The notes: generated from the sequence alone by a model not told the origin. A stretch of DNA of 64,000 nt from Pseudomonas sp. dw_358 (GCF_018449655.1 NZ_JAAVUX010000002.1:1-64000), one strand, 5' to 3'; shown: positions 27,031 through 36,675, counted from the stretch's first letter. Translations and numbers: made by a program.

Positions 27031-28156
27031 CCTGTTGGCTCCGTGAGGGGTCTGCGTGAGGCTCGGCATGGGCGGCGGCCAGGCTCAAGTGCACCCGAGC
27101 GCCATGGGGTTCGACACTGTCCAGGGTCAAGCGCGCGCCGATGCTGGAGGCGCGTTCGCGAATGATCGCCAGGCCGTAGTGGTTGTCTTCCACCGAGGCC
27201 GGACCCAGGCCGATGCCGTCGTCCTGAACCGTGACCGAGACACTGCCGTCGCGGCCCTGGCGCAATTCAATGCGCACATGCCGGGCGTGGGAGTGGCGGA
27301 CGACATTGGCCAGGGCTTCGCGGATGATCTGCAAAATCTGCAATTCGGTTTCCGGGTTCAGGGCGTCGTCGGCCAGGCGGTTGTCCAGCTCGAAGACGAT
27401 GATGCAGCGTCGGGAAAACTCCGCCACCGAGTCGGCCAGCGCCTGGCGCAGCGAGCGTCCGTCCATGGTCAGGCGGGCGCTGGTGATCAGCTCGCGGACC
27501 TGGCGCTGCAATTGGCCAAGGGCAGCACGCAGTTCGCCGAGCATGGCCGTGGCCTGGGCCGGTTCGTTGAGGCGGCCTTGCAACAGGCTGGCCTGGAACG
27601 AAAGATAACCCAGCTGTTGCGCCACCGAATCGTGCAGCTCCCGGGCCAGGGCGCCGTGCTGAAACGTCGCCTGCTTGCGCTGCTGGCTGCGCTTGTGACG
27701 CAGCACCTGGGCCGCCACATCGACCCCGCGAGCGCTGTCTTCCAGCAGACGGACCAGGCCGCGCCCGGCCGCTCGGGGGGTGTCGAGCAGCAACGCAGCA
27801 GTGGCTTCGGTGCCATCCCCCAGGCGACAGACGCGCCGATGCTGCCCCCGCTCGCGGCAACCCATACACACCCGCGAAGCCCCTTCGCGCAGGGCACACT
27901 GACGCACGCCGTCACAACGCTGGACCATGGCCCGCCGCGCCGGGCCAACGTCTTCACCAGCCAGTTGCAGGCCCAACTGGCAGCCTGGGTTGGCCTGTTC
28001 GAAGGCATCGAGAAAGCGCGACAACCCGTCATCGGCATGCAACACCTCCAGCGGCAATGCGGCCAGCATCAGGCGCAGGCCATCCGCCGGTGCCGCCCGG
28101 GTCGTTCGCCAGCGCTGCCACCAGGGTTGGATGCCCGTGGGTGCGTTCAGATCCAT
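26999..28156 (-). CDS. cytosolic NarX/NreB-type histidine kinase with a cysteine cluster
   Basis: A 385-aa kinase with no membrane helix. The HisKA_3 box ARELHDSVAQQLGYL carries phospho-acceptor H175; the HATPase has EALANVVRHSHA and DDGIGL. The N-terminal region has an unusual cluster C81-x5-C87-x9-C97-x2-C100-x9-C110, which could hold an Fe-S cluster or zinc. NreB-type oxygen sensors also use four cysteines, but with different spacing. ATG at 28156 follows AAGGAA by nine bases; a TTG at 28177 is less likely. It is first in an operon with the regulator and PAS protein. Confidence 0.88.
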   Translation of the reverse strand: MDLNAPTGIQPWWQRWRTTRAAPADGLRLMLAALPLEVLHADDGLSRFLDAFEQANPGCQLGLQLAGEDVGPARRAMVQRCDGVRQCALREGASRVCMGCRERGQHRRVCRLGDGTEATAALLLDTPRAAGRGLVRLLEDSARGVDVAAQVLRHKRSQQRKQATFQHGALARELHDSVAQQLGYLSFQASLLQGRLNEPAQATAMLGELRAALGQLQRQVRELITSARLTMDGRSLRQALADSVAEFSRRCIIVFELDNRLADDALNPETELQILQIIREALANVVRHSHARHVRIELRQGRDGSVSVTVQDDGIGLGPASVEDNHYGLAIIRERASSIGARLTLDSVEPHGARVHLSLAAAHAEPHADPSRSQQDEQHHLIADR

Positions 28157-28191
28157 CCGCCGAATTTCCTTTTTCAATTGCGCTAAAGCCG

Positions 28192-28207
28192 AGCAACTTC
28201 CATGCCT
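28192..28207 (-). promoter_or_regulatory. sigma-54-like promoter for the histidine kinase operon
   Basis: On the minus strand AGGCAT-GGAAG-TTGCT keeps the invariant GG and GC with correct spacing and a perfect -12 half. A start near 28182 would leave a short leader containing the AAGGAA ribosome site of the kinase. The -24 half is only a partial match. Confidence 0.45.
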
Positions 28208-28236
28208 CGGCAGCGGAAAAACGGCCGCCTACCCCC

Positions 28237-28294
28237 AAGGAGATACCTCCTTTAACGGATTGAGCACCCATTCCTTTTGGGAAAGTATCTTCCC
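28237..28294. promoter_or_regulatory. two inverted repeats upstream of the dimethylamine operon
   Basis: AAGGAG-ATAC-CTCCTT (28237-28252) and GGGAA-AGTATC-TTCCC (28279-28294) are both perfect inverted repeats with a TAC/GTA core, centred 42 bp apart (four helical turns). They lie 30-90 bp before the first operon gene and are candidate sites for the divergent NarL-type regulator. Confidence 0.5.
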
Positions 28295-28323
28295 CACCAG
28301 GAAACAGCCTGACCGAGGAAGCC

Positions 28324-28827
28324 ATGACCCCATTGCCGGCCATCAACCCCACCAGCGTGCCCATTTACTCGTCTCCCCGCCTGCGCACCGGTGCGGTGCA
28401 CCACATCGTCGTCACGCAAGCTGCTGAAGCACCCGCCGCCTTTCTGGAGCAATTGCACGAGCCAGTCCTGCTCAGCGCTCTGGACGGCGTGGTCGACGAT
28501 CGCTTGCGGGCACAGCTGGGGCAGGCGCGGGTCGGCACGCATCTGTACCTGATGGGCGATGAGGCCTTCATCTGGCACCTTCATGGCCTGGCCACAGCGG
28601 CGGGGCTGGCGGCTGACGAGATTGCTCTGGTGGTACCCGATGCCGGCGAGCGCCGGGTGTACTGCGTGCACTGCGCCCAGACTCAGCGTTGCGGCCCGGC
28701 AGCCCGGGTGACCTGCCAGCACTGCGATGTAGTACTGGGGGTGCGTGAGCATTTTTCCCGGCGCCAGGGCGCCTACATCGGCGTCTGCGACAACCCCGAT
28801 CAGCCCTATGGGAGCACAGCCTCGTGA
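28324..28827 (+). CDS. dmmA: dimethylamine monooxygenase DmmA-like subunit
   Basis: A 167-aa protein matching the small subunit of the dimethylamine monooxygenase/oxidative N-demethylase complex. The C-terminal 55 residues have two CxxC pairs (YCVHC and TCQHC), probably binding zinc or a redox cluster, followed by REHFSRRQGAYIGV. The N-terminal part resembles an NAD(P)-reductase-like fold (THLYLMGDEAFIW). The next gene starts with GTG overlapping its stop, so the two are translationally coupled. Assignment rests on domain pattern plus neighbours. Confidence 0.75.
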   Translation: MTPLPAINPTSVPIYSSPRLRTGAVHHIVVTQAAEAPAAFLEQLHEPVLLSALDGVVDDRLRAQLGQARVGTHLYLMGDEAFIWHLHGLATAAGLAADEIALVVPDAGERRVYCVHCAQTQRCGPAARVTCQHCDVVLGVREHFSRRQGAYIGVCDNPDQPYGSTAS

Positions 28828-29765
28828 GCGCTACCTTGCACGTGAAGGTGAGCGCCGCGCGGATGCTGACCCCATTGATCCGCGAATTGACCCTGAGCCC
28901 CGCCGCCGGGCCATTACCCGCTTGGTCGGCCGGCAGCCACATCCAGCTGCACTTGCCCCTGGCCAAGCGCACCGCGCGCAACGCCTACTCCCTGACCGGC
29001 AACCCTGGCGAGCGCAGCCATTACCGCATCGCCGTGCGCCTGGACGAGGCCTCCCGGGGCGGCTCGCGGCACCTGCACCAGCAACTGCAAGTGGGTGACC
29101 GCCTGACCATCAGCCCACCTGCCAACCTGTTCGCCCTGCACGCCCCGGCACGCCACCACCTGCTGATCGCCGGCGGCATCGGCATCACCCCGTTCATGGC
29201 CCATATTGCCGCCCTTGAACAGCGTGGCGCCTCCTTCGACCTGCATTACGCCTATCGCGGTGGTCTCAGCGATGCCTACCTGAGCGACCTGAGCAGCCGC
29301 CTGGGCCCTCACCTGCACCGCTACGACGCCCGACGGGGCCAGCGCCTGAATCTGGCGGCGGTCTTGAGCCAGCAACCCTTGGGCAGCCACGTCTACACCT
29401 GCGGACCACAGGCCCTGCTGGACGGCGTGCGCGAACAGGCCCGCGCCTGTGGCTGGCCGGATTCACGGGTGCACCGAGAAGCCTTCAGCGCCGCCGCACC
29501 GGGCCAGCCCTTTCGCCTGCAACTGGCCCGCAGCGGCCAGACCCTTGAAGTGGCCGGCGAGCAAAGCCTCCTCGAAGCCCTCGAAGCCGCCGGCCTGGAC
29601 GTGCCCAACTTATGCCGCGGCGGCGTCTGCGGGCAGTGCGTGACCCGCCACCTGGGCGGCGTCATCGAGCACCGCGACCACTTTCTTGCCCCCCCCGAAC
29701 AACTCGAATTCCTCATGCCCTGCGTCTCCCGCGGTTGCGGCCAGACCCTGGTGCTGGACCTCTAA
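28824..29765 (+). CDS. PDR/VanB-type flavin and 2Fe-2S reductase of the dimethylamine demethylase
   Basis: A 313-aa phthalate-dioxygenase-reductase type protein. It has a flavin domain (RNAYSLTGNPGE), an NAD-binding domain (LLIAGGIGITPFMAHI) and a C-terminal plant-type ferredoxin domain with ligands in LCRGGVCGQC and a distal cysteine in LMPCVSRG. It moves electrons from NAD(P)H to the haem subunit encoded next. GTG start at 28824 overlaps the upstream stop. Confidence 0.88.
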   Translation: MSATLHVKVSAARMLTPLIRELTLSPAAGPLPAWSAGSHIQLHLPLAKRTARNAYSLTGNPGERSHYRIAVRLDEASRGGSRHLHQQLQVGDRLTISPPANLFALHAPARHHLLIAGGIGITPFMAHIAALEQRGASFDLHYAYRGGLSDAYLSDLSSRLGPHLHRYDARRGQRLNLAAVLSQQPLGSHVYTCGPQALLDGVREQARACGWPDSRVHREAFSAAAPGQPFRLQLARSGQTLEVAGEQSLLEALEAAGLDVPNLCRGGVCGQCVTRHLGGVIEHRDHFLAPPEQLEFLMPCVSRGCGQTLVLDL

Positions 29766-29776
29766 GGAGCTGCTGC

Positions 29777-30787
29777 ATGACCGTCCAATTCAACGCCGCG
29801 CAACGCTATCACCAGACCTTCAGTTTCCGTAACAGCCCCACGGCCATCGCCCGCTTTCCTTTCCCGTTCACCGAAGACAGCTACCTGTATTCGGTGAACA
29901 TCGAGCCGGCCCGCAGCGAACTGCCGGGTTCCATCTACGAGCACTGGTTCGACATTGACGAGCACTACCCTTCGGAAATGGCCGAGCGGGCGCGAGTGCT
30001 GGAACGCGACCCGCAACGCTGCCTGGTGATGCCGCACATGGAAGAAGCGGCATGGGATGCCTTGCAGATGCTGATGGAACACCTGGCCGCCGACTACCCC
30101 CAGTGGTTCAGCCTGGCCTGTGAAGGCGACCGTTGGCACTGGCACAACAAAGCCCTGGGCATCGAGCAGCGCTTTACCTTCGGCGACGCCGACAGCCTGC
30201 CCTGCCCGCCGCTGGAGTACATCGGCCGGCAGGTGCAGGGCGACTTCGCACTGCTCGATCAACGGGACAATGACCTGTACATGGACGCCGGCCTGGTCAC
30301 CTGCCCGGCGGACTGGTCCCTGGCCTTCGACGCTGGCATGAGCTTCAAGCAGTGGCACGCCCCGGTGCCCATGGCCCACCAGATGGGGGTGTTCGACCGA
30401 GCCCTGAAGTACCTGCTCAACGTCCAGGTGGATCAGCCCGTGCGGCGCCTGAACTGGACCCTGACCATCAACCCGCGACTGGATTCATCCCCCGAGACCT
30501 ACCACGAATGGGGCGCCGATCGCGGCACGGTCACCGCTGAAAACGCCGGGCGCCTGGTGCACCTGCGGGTGGAGTTGCAGCACATGTCTCGCCTGCCTCG
30601 CAGCCACGCGATGATGTTCAGCATCCGCACCTACCTGATCAGCCTCGACGAACTGGTCACCCACCCCGGCTGGGGCCGGCGCCTGCACCGGGTGCTGCGC
30701 GACCTGCCCGACGCCATCGCCGACTACAAGGGCATGACCCGTTATCGCCAGGCGATGCTGCAGTGGCTGAGCCACTACGACGTTTAG
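29777..30787 (+). CDS. haem-dependent oxidative N-demethylase (DUF3445) subunit
   Basis: A 336-aa DUF3445 protein, the PAS-fold haem enzyme that oxidatively demethylates dimethylamine to monomethylamine plus formaldehyde. The family core is clear near the C-terminus: LRVELQHMSRLPRSHAMMFSI, then RTYL. Start ATG at 29777 has AAGGAG seven bases upstream. The set of small CxxC subunit, reductase, haem subunit and GcvT-like protein equals the four-component HODM/Dmm complex as I know it. Subunit letters differ between publications, so no symbol is given. Confidence 0.88.
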   Translation: MTVQFNAAQRYHQTFSFRNSPTAIARFPFPFTEDSYLYSVNIEPARSELPGSIYEHWFDIDEHYPSEMAERARVLERDPQRCLVMPHMEEAAWDALQMLMEHLAADYPQWFSLACEGDRWHWHNKALGIEQRFTFGDADSLPCPPLEYIGRQVQGDFALLDQRDNDLYMDAGLVTCPADWSLAFDAGMSFKQWHAPVPMAHQMGVFDRALKYLLNVQVDQPVRRLNWTLTINPRLDSSPETYHEWGADRGTVTAENAGRLVHLRVELQHMSRLPRSHAMMFSIRTYLISLDELVTHPGWGRRLHRVLRDLPDAIADYKGMTRYRQAMLQWLSHYDV

Positions 30788-30788
30788 A

Positions 30789-30863
30789 ACCGAGCTTGCT
30801 CGGGAAGCCGGCACCGCGGTGAACCTCACACGACGTGATGGCTTGTTCCCGAGCAAGCTCGGT
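30789..30863. repeat. REP doublet (REPIN-like) between demethylase genes
   Basis: ACCGAGCTTGCTCGGGA (30789-30805) and TTCCCGAGCAAGCTCGGT (30846-30863) are inverted copies, each itself a hairpin. Together they form a long hairpin inside the operon, 41 bp before the next start. Such elements often stabilise upstream mRNA or lower downstream expression. Confidence 0.8.
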
Positions 30864-30903
30864 CCTGCAGCGCACATTTTCTACTCAGCAAAAGGACTCT
30901 GAA

Positions 30904-32034
30904 ATGTCTCGATCATGGCGGATCTCCGCCCTCGCCGAACGCCACCGCGCCCTTGGCTCGGAGCTTGAAGACTGGAACGGCATGGGCACAGCGTGGACCT
31001 ACAACACCCCCCTGGCCGACCACCACGAAGCCATTCGCACCCGCGCCGGGCTGATGGACGTGTCGGGCCTGAAGAAAGTCCACTACGTCGGCCCCCATGC
31101 CGAAAGCCTGCTGCAATGGGCCACCAGCCGCGACATCGGCAAACTCTATCCGGGCAAATCGGTGTACGCGACGATGCTCGACGAGGACGGCAAGTTCGTC
31201 GATGACTGCATCGTCTACCGCACCGGCCCCAACGCTTTCATGGTAGTGCACGGCGCCGGCAGCGGCCACGAGAGGCTGGTGCGCTCGGCCCAGGGCCGCC
31301 AGGTCGCCGTACTGTTCGACGACGACTTGCACGACCTGTCGCTGCAAGGGCCGCTGGCGGTGGATTTTCTCGCCGAGCACGTACCGGGCATTCGCCAACT
31401 GGCCTACTTCCACCATATTCAGACCCAACTCTTCGGGCGTCCGGTGATGATTTCCCGCACCGGCTACACCGGCGAGCGCGGCTACGAAATCTTCTGCAAG
31501 GCCGCCGATGCGCCCTTCATCTGGGAGCGGATTCTGGAACAGGGCGCGAGCATGGGCATCATTCCCTGCGCCTTCACCGCCCTGGACTGGCTGCGGGTGG
31601 AGAGCGCGCTGATGTTCTTCCCCTACGACAACTCGCAGATGTACCCCTTCGCCGACCAGAAGGCCGGCGACACCCTTTGGGAACTGGGCCTGGACTTCAC
31701 CGTGTCCCCCGACAAGCGCGACTTTTGCGGTGCCGACGAGCACTACCGGCTGTGCGGTCAGGAGCGTTTCAAGATCGCCGGTATCCTCCTCGACGGCGAG
31801 CGCGCGGCAGATGCCGGCGACACCCTATGGGCCGACGGGCGTCAGGTCGGCACCGTCACCTGCGCCATGTATTCGCGCCTGAGCAAGCGGTCGATGGCGC
31901 TGGCGCGGGTGCAACCCGACTTTGCCGTACCCGGCAGTGCACTGCACGTGCGCGGCAGCCTGGAAACCAGCGCCGTCAGCCACACCCTGCCCTTCGACGA
32001 CCCACAAAAAACCAAACGCACGGCCAAGGGCTGA
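30904..32034 (+). CDS. GcvT-like tetrahydrofolate-dependent aminomethyltransferase family protein
   Basis: A 376-aa GcvT-fold protein (folate-binding YgfZ/GcvT/DmdA family). Segments SRTGYTGERGYEIFC and the N-terminal RAGLMDVSGLKKVHYVGP are typical. In this setting it most likely captures the formaldehyde released by demethylation as methylene-THF, as the folate domain does in dimethylglycine oxidase. DMSP demethylase (DmdA) is a relative, but no sulfur gene is near. ATG at 30904 follows AAAGGA. Confidence 0.82.
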   Translation: MSRSWRISALAERHRALGSELEDWNGMGTAWTYNTPLADHHEAIRTRAGLMDVSGLKKVHYVGPHAESLLQWATSRDIGKLYPGKSVYATMLDEDGKFVDDCIVYRTGPNAFMVVHGAGSGHERLVRSAQGRQVAVLFDDDLHDLSLQGPLAVDFLAEHVPGIRQLAYFHHIQTQLFGRPVMISRTGYTGERGYEIFCKAADAPFIWERILEQGASMGIIPCAFTALDWLRVESALMFFPYDNSQMYPFADQKAGDTLWELGLDFTVSPDKRDFCGADEHYRLCGQERFKIAGILLDGERAADAGDTLWADGRQVGTVTCAMYSRLSKRSMALARVQPDFAVPGSALHVRGSLETSAVSHTLPFDDPQKTKRTAKG

Positions 32035-32044
32035 GGACTGATCG

Positions 32045-32911
32045 ATGCAAACCCCCACCGCCCACTTTGTGCTCAAGATCAACTGCCCCGCCACCTCCGG
32101 CATCGTCGCCGCAGTCAGCACCTGGCTGGCCAGCCAGGCCTGCTACATCAGTGAACTGTCGCAATTCGACGATGAACACACCGGGCAGTTCTTCATGCGT
32201 ACGGTATTTCGCTTCAATCAACGCGTGGAAGGCGACATCGACGCCCTGCGCCAGGGCCTGACCGACCTGGCCGGCGACTTCCAGATGAAGTGGGAGTTGT
32301 TCAGCTCGGCCCAGCCCACCCGCGTGCTGCTCATGGTGAGCAAGTTCGACCACTGCCTGGCCGACTTGCTGTACCGCCACCGCAAGGGTGAAATGGACAT
32401 GCAGATCACCGCCGTGGTCTCCAACCACCTGGACCTGCGGCCGATGGCCGAGCGCGAAGGCATCCGCTTCATCTACCTGCCGGTGAACAGCGCCAACAAG
32501 GCCGAACAGGAAGCGCAGCTGCTGCAGATCGTCGAGGAGACCGCCACCGATCTGGTGGTACTCGCCCGTTACATGCAGATCCTCTCCGACAATCTGTGCC
32601 GTCAGCTGTCGGGCCGGGCGATCAACATCCACCACTCGTTCCTCCCCGGCTTCAAAGGCGCCAAGCCCTATCACCAGGCCTATGAGCGCGGCGTCAAGCT
32701 GATCGGCGCCACGGCCCACTACGTCACCAGCGACCTGGACGAAGGCCCGATCATCGAGCAGGAGATCCAGCGGGTCGACCACACCTACCTGCCAGAGGCG
32801 TTGGTGGCCATCGGGCGCGACACCGAGACCGTGGCGCTCTCCAAGGCACTCAAGTACCACCTGGAACACCGCGTGTTCATCAACCACGACAAGACCGTGG
32901 TCTTTCCCTGA
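32045..32911 (+). CDS. purU: formyltetrahydrofolate deformylase
   Basis: A 288-aa PurU: an N-terminal ACT domain (residues about 5-85) and a C-terminal formyltransferase domain with the catalytic segment [16 protein letters not shown]. It releases formate and regenerates THF. Within a methylated-amine operon it likely serves to recycle folate loaded with one-carbon units rather than purine synthesis. Confidence 0.93.
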   Translation: MQTPTAHFVLKINCPATSGIVAAVSTWLASQACYISELSQFDDEHTGQFFMRTVFRFNQRVEGDIDALRQGLTDLAGDFQMKWELFSSAQPTRVLLMVSKFDHCLADLLYRHRKGEMDMQITAVVSNHLDLRPMAEREGIRFIYLPVNSANKAEQEAQLLQIVEETATDLVVLARYMQILSDNLCRQLSGRAINIHHSFLPGFKGAKPYHQAYERGVKLIGATAHYVTSDLDEGPIIEQEIQRVDHTYLPEALVAIGRDTETVALSKALKYHLEHRVFINHDKTVVFP

Positions 32912-32945
32912 ACCCCTGAATCCCAGCTCGACAGCGAGGCAAGAC

Positions 32946-34328
32946 ATGACTTCGACCACCGCGCCCCTGCGCGTCGCCATCATCGGCGCCGGCCCCTGCG
33001 GCCTGGCCCAACTGCGCGCCTTCCAGTCGGCCCGTGACCAGGGCGCCGAGATCCCCGAACTGGTCTGCTACGAAAAACAGCAAGACTGGGGCGGCCTGTG
33101 GAATTACACCTGGCGCACCGGTCTGGACGAAAACGGCGAACCGGTGCACGGCAGTATGTACCGCTACCTGTGGTCCAACGGCCCAAAGGAATGCCTGGAG
33201 TTCGCCGACTACACCTTCGAAGAGCACTTCGGCCGGGCCATCGGCTCCTACCCGCCTCGGGAAGTGCTCTGGGACTACATCAAGGGCCGCGTGGAGAAGG
33301 CCGGTGTGCGCGATTACATCCGCTTCAGCCACGTGGTGCGCCAGGTCAGTTTCGACGTCGCTACCCAGCAGTTCACCGTCACCGTGCACGACCACAACAG
33401 CGATTGCCTGAGCTCGGAACAGTTCGACTACGTGATCACCGCCTCCGGGCATTTCTCCACCCCCAAGCTGCCCTACTTCGAGGGTTTCGAGCGCTTCGGG
33501 GGGCGCATCCTACACGCCCACGACTTTCGCGACGCGCTGGAATTCAAGGGCAAGGACCTGCTCATCGTCGGCAGCAGCTACTCGGCCGAAGACATCGGTT
33601 CGCAGTGCTACAAGTACGGCGCGCGCAGCATCACCAGCTGCTATCGCACCGCGCCCATGGGTTATGCCTGGCCGGCCAACTGGGAAGAAAAACCGCTGCT
33701 CGAACGCCTGGACGGCAACCGCGCCACCTTCATCGACGGCAGCCACAAGCACATCGACGCGATCATCCTGTGCACCGGCTACAAGCATCACTTCCCGTTC
33801 CTGCCGGATGAGCTGTGCCTCAAGACCGACAACCGCCTGTGGCCGATGAACCTCTATCGCGGCATCTTCTGGGAGCCCAACCCGCGGCTGATCTACCTCG
33901 GCATGCAGGACCAGTGGTACTCCTTCAACATGTTCGACGCCCAGGCCTGGTATGCCCGGGACGTGATCCTGGGGCGCATCGCCCTGCCCGATCAGGCCGT
34001 ACGCACCTCCGACAGCCAGCAGTGGCACGAGCGCGAACAGCAACTGGACACTGCCCAGCAGATGTTCGAATACCAGGGCGCCTATATCCAGCAATTGGTG
34101 GACGCCACCGACTACCCCAGCTTCGACATCCCGGCGGTCAACGACACCTTCCTGCACTGGAAGCACGACAAGGCCCAGAACATCATGGGCTACCGCGACA
34201 AATCCTATCGTTCGCTGATGACCGGCACCCAATCCCCGCCTCACCACACGCCGTGGCTAGAGGCGCTGGACGACTCCATGGCGGCGTACCTTGCCCAGCC
34301 GGCTGCCGCCATCAAGTCGGTGGGCTGA
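32946..34328 (+). CDS. tmm: trimethylamine monooxygenase
   Basis: A 460-aa flavin-containing monooxygenase expected to oxidise trimethylamine to TMAO with NADPH and O2. FAD motif [10 protein letters not shown] is at residue 14, the Tmm-type FMO motif region [12 protein letters not shown] at about 186, and the NADPH loop [17 protein letters not shown] at about 207. Length and the ending match bacterial Tmm (about 445-460). Its stop is four bases from the start of tdm, the next enzyme in the pathway, which strongly supports the assignment over a generic FMO. Confidence 0.9.
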   Translation: MTSTTAPLRVAIIGAGPCGLAQLRAFQSARDQGAEIPELVCYEKQQDWGGLWNYTWRTGLDENGEPVHGSMYRYLWSNGPKECLEFADYTFEEHFGRAIGSYPPREVLWDYIKGRVEKAGVRDYIRFSHVVRQVSFDVATQQFTVTVHDHNSDCLSSEQFDYVITASGHFSTPKLPYFEGFERFGGRILHAHDFRDALEFKGKDLLIVGSSYSAEDIGSQCYKYGARSITSCYRTAPMGYAWPANWEEKPLLERLDGNRATFIDGSHKHIDAIILCTGYKHHFPFLPDELCLKTDNRLWPMNLYRGIFWEPNPRLIYLGMQDQWYSFNMFDAQAWYARDVILGRIALPDQAVRTSDSQQWHEREQQLDTAQQMFEYQGAYIQQLVDATDYPSFDIPAVNDTFLHWKHDKAQNIMGYRDKSYRSLMTGTQSPPHHTPWLEALDDSMAAYLAQPAAAIKSVG

Positions 34329-34332
34329 GGCG

Positions 34333-36675
34333 ATGAACGCACCCATCGTCTCGCGCCCACGGGAACCGGGTCTGTTTGCTCGCCAGCCCGGCCTGGAACG
34401 CTACCGCGTGGCCGGCGGCGGCCTGACCCTGGTGGAGCTGGCCCCCGGCGATACCTTGCAAGTGATCGATGTCGAAGGGCTGCAAACCTGCGAACTGCTG
34501 GTCATGGACCGTCGGGGACGCAGCGCGCTGGCTCAATGGGCACTGGCGGCAGCGACGCCCGGGCCGTTCATCGCTGAACGCCTGGCCGACGGCAGCACCC
34601 ACAGCGTGCGCCTGTGTCATGCCCTGCAACGACGCGGCGTGCCGCCTGCCGACCTGCCCGGTGCTATCACCCTCTGGGACAGCGACGCACCGGCCGGCCA
34701 TGAGCGGCGCTTCATCGCCAGTGACCATTTGCTGGTGATGGTGGCCGCCCCCGGCCGACGCGGTGCAGTGGATCAGCAGCAACGGGCCAGCGAATTGCAG
34801 CTGCGGGTCGAACGGGCCGAACCAGGCGCGCTGTGGCTGCCTGCCTTGCCCGAGCCGCTGGGCGAGATGATCGACGAATTTACGATCAAAGCCGGCAGCG
34901 CGCGCAGCTACGGTGTCGCCAAGGGCCAGCACATTCAAATCCTCGACGTCGCCGGGCGCCAGTGCTCGGACATGGTTGCCCTGGACCGTCGCGCCCTGGA
35001 TCGGGGCTTGGAACTGGACCTGGACCAGACCGTGACCCGCACCCTGAACGGCAACGCCTACCCGGCGCCGGGTCTGTTTTCGCGTTTCTACGACCGGCAG
35101 ATGCAGCCGATGCTGGAAGTGTTGCAGGACACGGTCGGGCGCCACGATGCCTTCGCCCTGGCCTGCGCCGCGCGCTATTACGAAAGCCAGGGGTACTTCG
35201 GGCACGACAACTGCAGCGACAACCTCAGCGCCGCGTTGCAGCCCTATGGTGTCGCGGCCCGGGCCGGCTGGCCGGCGATCAATTTCTTCTACAACACCCG
35301 CATCGATGCCCACCAGCAACTGACCCTCGACGAACCCTGGTCGCGGCCCGGCGACTACGTGCTGCTGCGGGCCATGACCGAACTGGTGTGTGCCAGCTCG
35401 TCCTGCCCCGATGACATCGACCCGGCCAATGGCTGGAACCCCACCGACATCCACGTTCGCGTGTACAGCGACCAGGAGCGCTTTTCCATCGCCATGGCCC
35501 ACCGACCGACCGCCGACGCCGAACCGACCCTGACCCGCCAATCGGGTTTCCACTCACGTACCGCCGTCCTCACCCGCCACTTCATCGACTACCGCAACTG
35601 GTGGCTGCCCCAGTGCTACGACGGCTTCGGCGCCATTGATGAGTACTACGGCTGCCGCGAGCGCGTGGCGGTCATGGACCTCAGCGCCCTGCGCAAATTC
35701 GAGATCCTCGGACCCGACGCCGAAGCCCTGTTGCAGTACTGCCTGCCCCGCGACGTGCACAGGTTGGCGGTAGGCCAGGTGGTGTACTCGGCGATGTGCC
35801 ACCCCCACGGCGGCATGCTCGACGACGGCACCCTGCTGCGCCTGGGCGCCGACAACTTCCGCTGGATCGGCGGCGATGACTACGCCGGTGTGTGGCTGCG
35901 TGAACAGGCGCAGGCACTGGGCATGAAGGTCTGGATCAAGAGCGCCAGCGAAGCCATCCACAACCTCTCGGTGCAAGGCCCGCGCAGCCGCGAACTGCTG
36001 CGCCAGATGGTCTGGACCCCGGGCACCCAGCCGGCGCTGGATGACCTGGGCTGGTTCCGCTTTCTGGTGGGCCGGCTGGACGGCCACGACGGCGTGCCCT
36101 TGATGGTCTCGCGCACCGGCTACACCGGCGAGCTGGGCTATGAAGTCTGGTGCGCGCCGGAACATGCCGAGCAGGTCTGGGACCGCATCTGGGGGTTGGG
36201 CCAACCCTTGGGCATCGTGCCATTGGGCCTGGAAGCCCTCGACCTGCTGCGCATCGAAGCCGGGCTGATCTTTGCCGGCTACGAGTTCAGCGACCAGACC
36301 GACCCGTTCGAGGCGGGCATCGGCTTCAGCGTGCCGCTCAAAAGCAAGAATGACGATTTCATCGGCCGCGACGCCCTGCTGCGCCGCAGTGCCCACCCGG
36401 TCCACACGCTGGTGGGCCTGGTGCTGGAGGGCAACGAAGGCGCGCACCACGGCGACCCGGTCTACGCCGGCCGCGCGCAAGTGGGCGTGGTCACCAGCGC
36501 CTGCCGCTCGCCGCTGCTGGGCCGCTGCATCGCCCTGTGCCGGGTGGATGTGGCCTGCAGCGAAATGGGCACGCGCTTGCAAGTGGGCAAGGTCGACGGC
36601 CTGCAAAAGCGTATCGATGCCGAGGTGACTGCGCCGATTTTCTACGACCCCGGTAAAAGTCGGGTGCGTGGCTGA
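34333..36675 (+). CDS. tdm: TMAO demethylase (DUF1989-GcvT fusion)
   Basis: A 780-aa two-domain enzyme. Residues about 1-385 are DUF1989-type metal-binding sequence (DNCSDNLSAAL, VCASSSCPDDIDPANGWNP), and residues about 410-780 are a GcvT-type folate domain (MDLSALRKFEILGP, SRTGYTGELGYEVW). This architecture is that of Tdm, which splits TMAO into dimethylamine and formaldehyde; the folate domain can trap the formaldehyde. ATG at 34333 is used because the longer frame begins inside tmm. Confidence 0.9.
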   Translation: MNAPIVSRPREPGLFARQPGLERYRVAGGGLTLVELAPGDTLQVIDVEGLQTCELLVMDRRGRSALAQWALAAATPGPFIAERLADGSTHSVRLCHALQRRGVPPADLPGAITLWDSDAPAGHERRFIASDHLLVMVAAPGRRGAVDQQQRASELQLRVERAEPGALWLPALPEPLGEMIDEFTIKAGSARSYGVAKGQHIQILDVAGRQCSDMVALDRRALDRGLELDLDQTVTRTLNGNAYPAPGLFSRFYDRQMQPMLEVLQDTVGRHDAFALACAARYYESQGYFGHDNCSDNLSAALQPYGVAARAGWPAINFFYNTRIDAHQQLTLDEPWSRPGDYVLLRAMTELVCASSSCPDDIDPANGWNPTDIHVRVYSDQERFSIAMAHRPTADAEPTLTRQSGFHSRTAVLTRHFIDYRNWWLPQCYDGFGAIDEYYGCRERVAVMDLSALRKFEILGPDAEALLQYCLPRDVHRLAVGQVVYSAMCHPHGGMLDDGTLLRLGADNFRWIGGDDYAGVWLREQAQALGMKVWIKSASEAIHNLSVQGPRSRELLRQMVWTPGTQPALDDLGWFRFLVGRLDGHDGVPLMVSRTGYTGELGYEVWCAPEHAEQVWDRIWGLGQPLGIVPLGLEALDLLRIEAGLIFAGYEFSDQTDPFEAGIGFSVPLKSKNDDFIGRDALLRRSAHPVHTLVGLVLEGNEGAHHGDPVYAGRAQVGVVTSACRSPLLGRCIALCRVDVACSEMGTRLQVGKVDGLQKRIDAEVTAPIFYDPGKSRVRG

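Noticed and set aside
30904..32034. DMSP demethylase (DmdA) as the identity of the GcvT-like protein
   Set aside because: Both are GcvT-fold, but the neighbours all handle methylated amines and there is no sulfur pathway gene; the folate role in dimethylamine demethylation is simpler.
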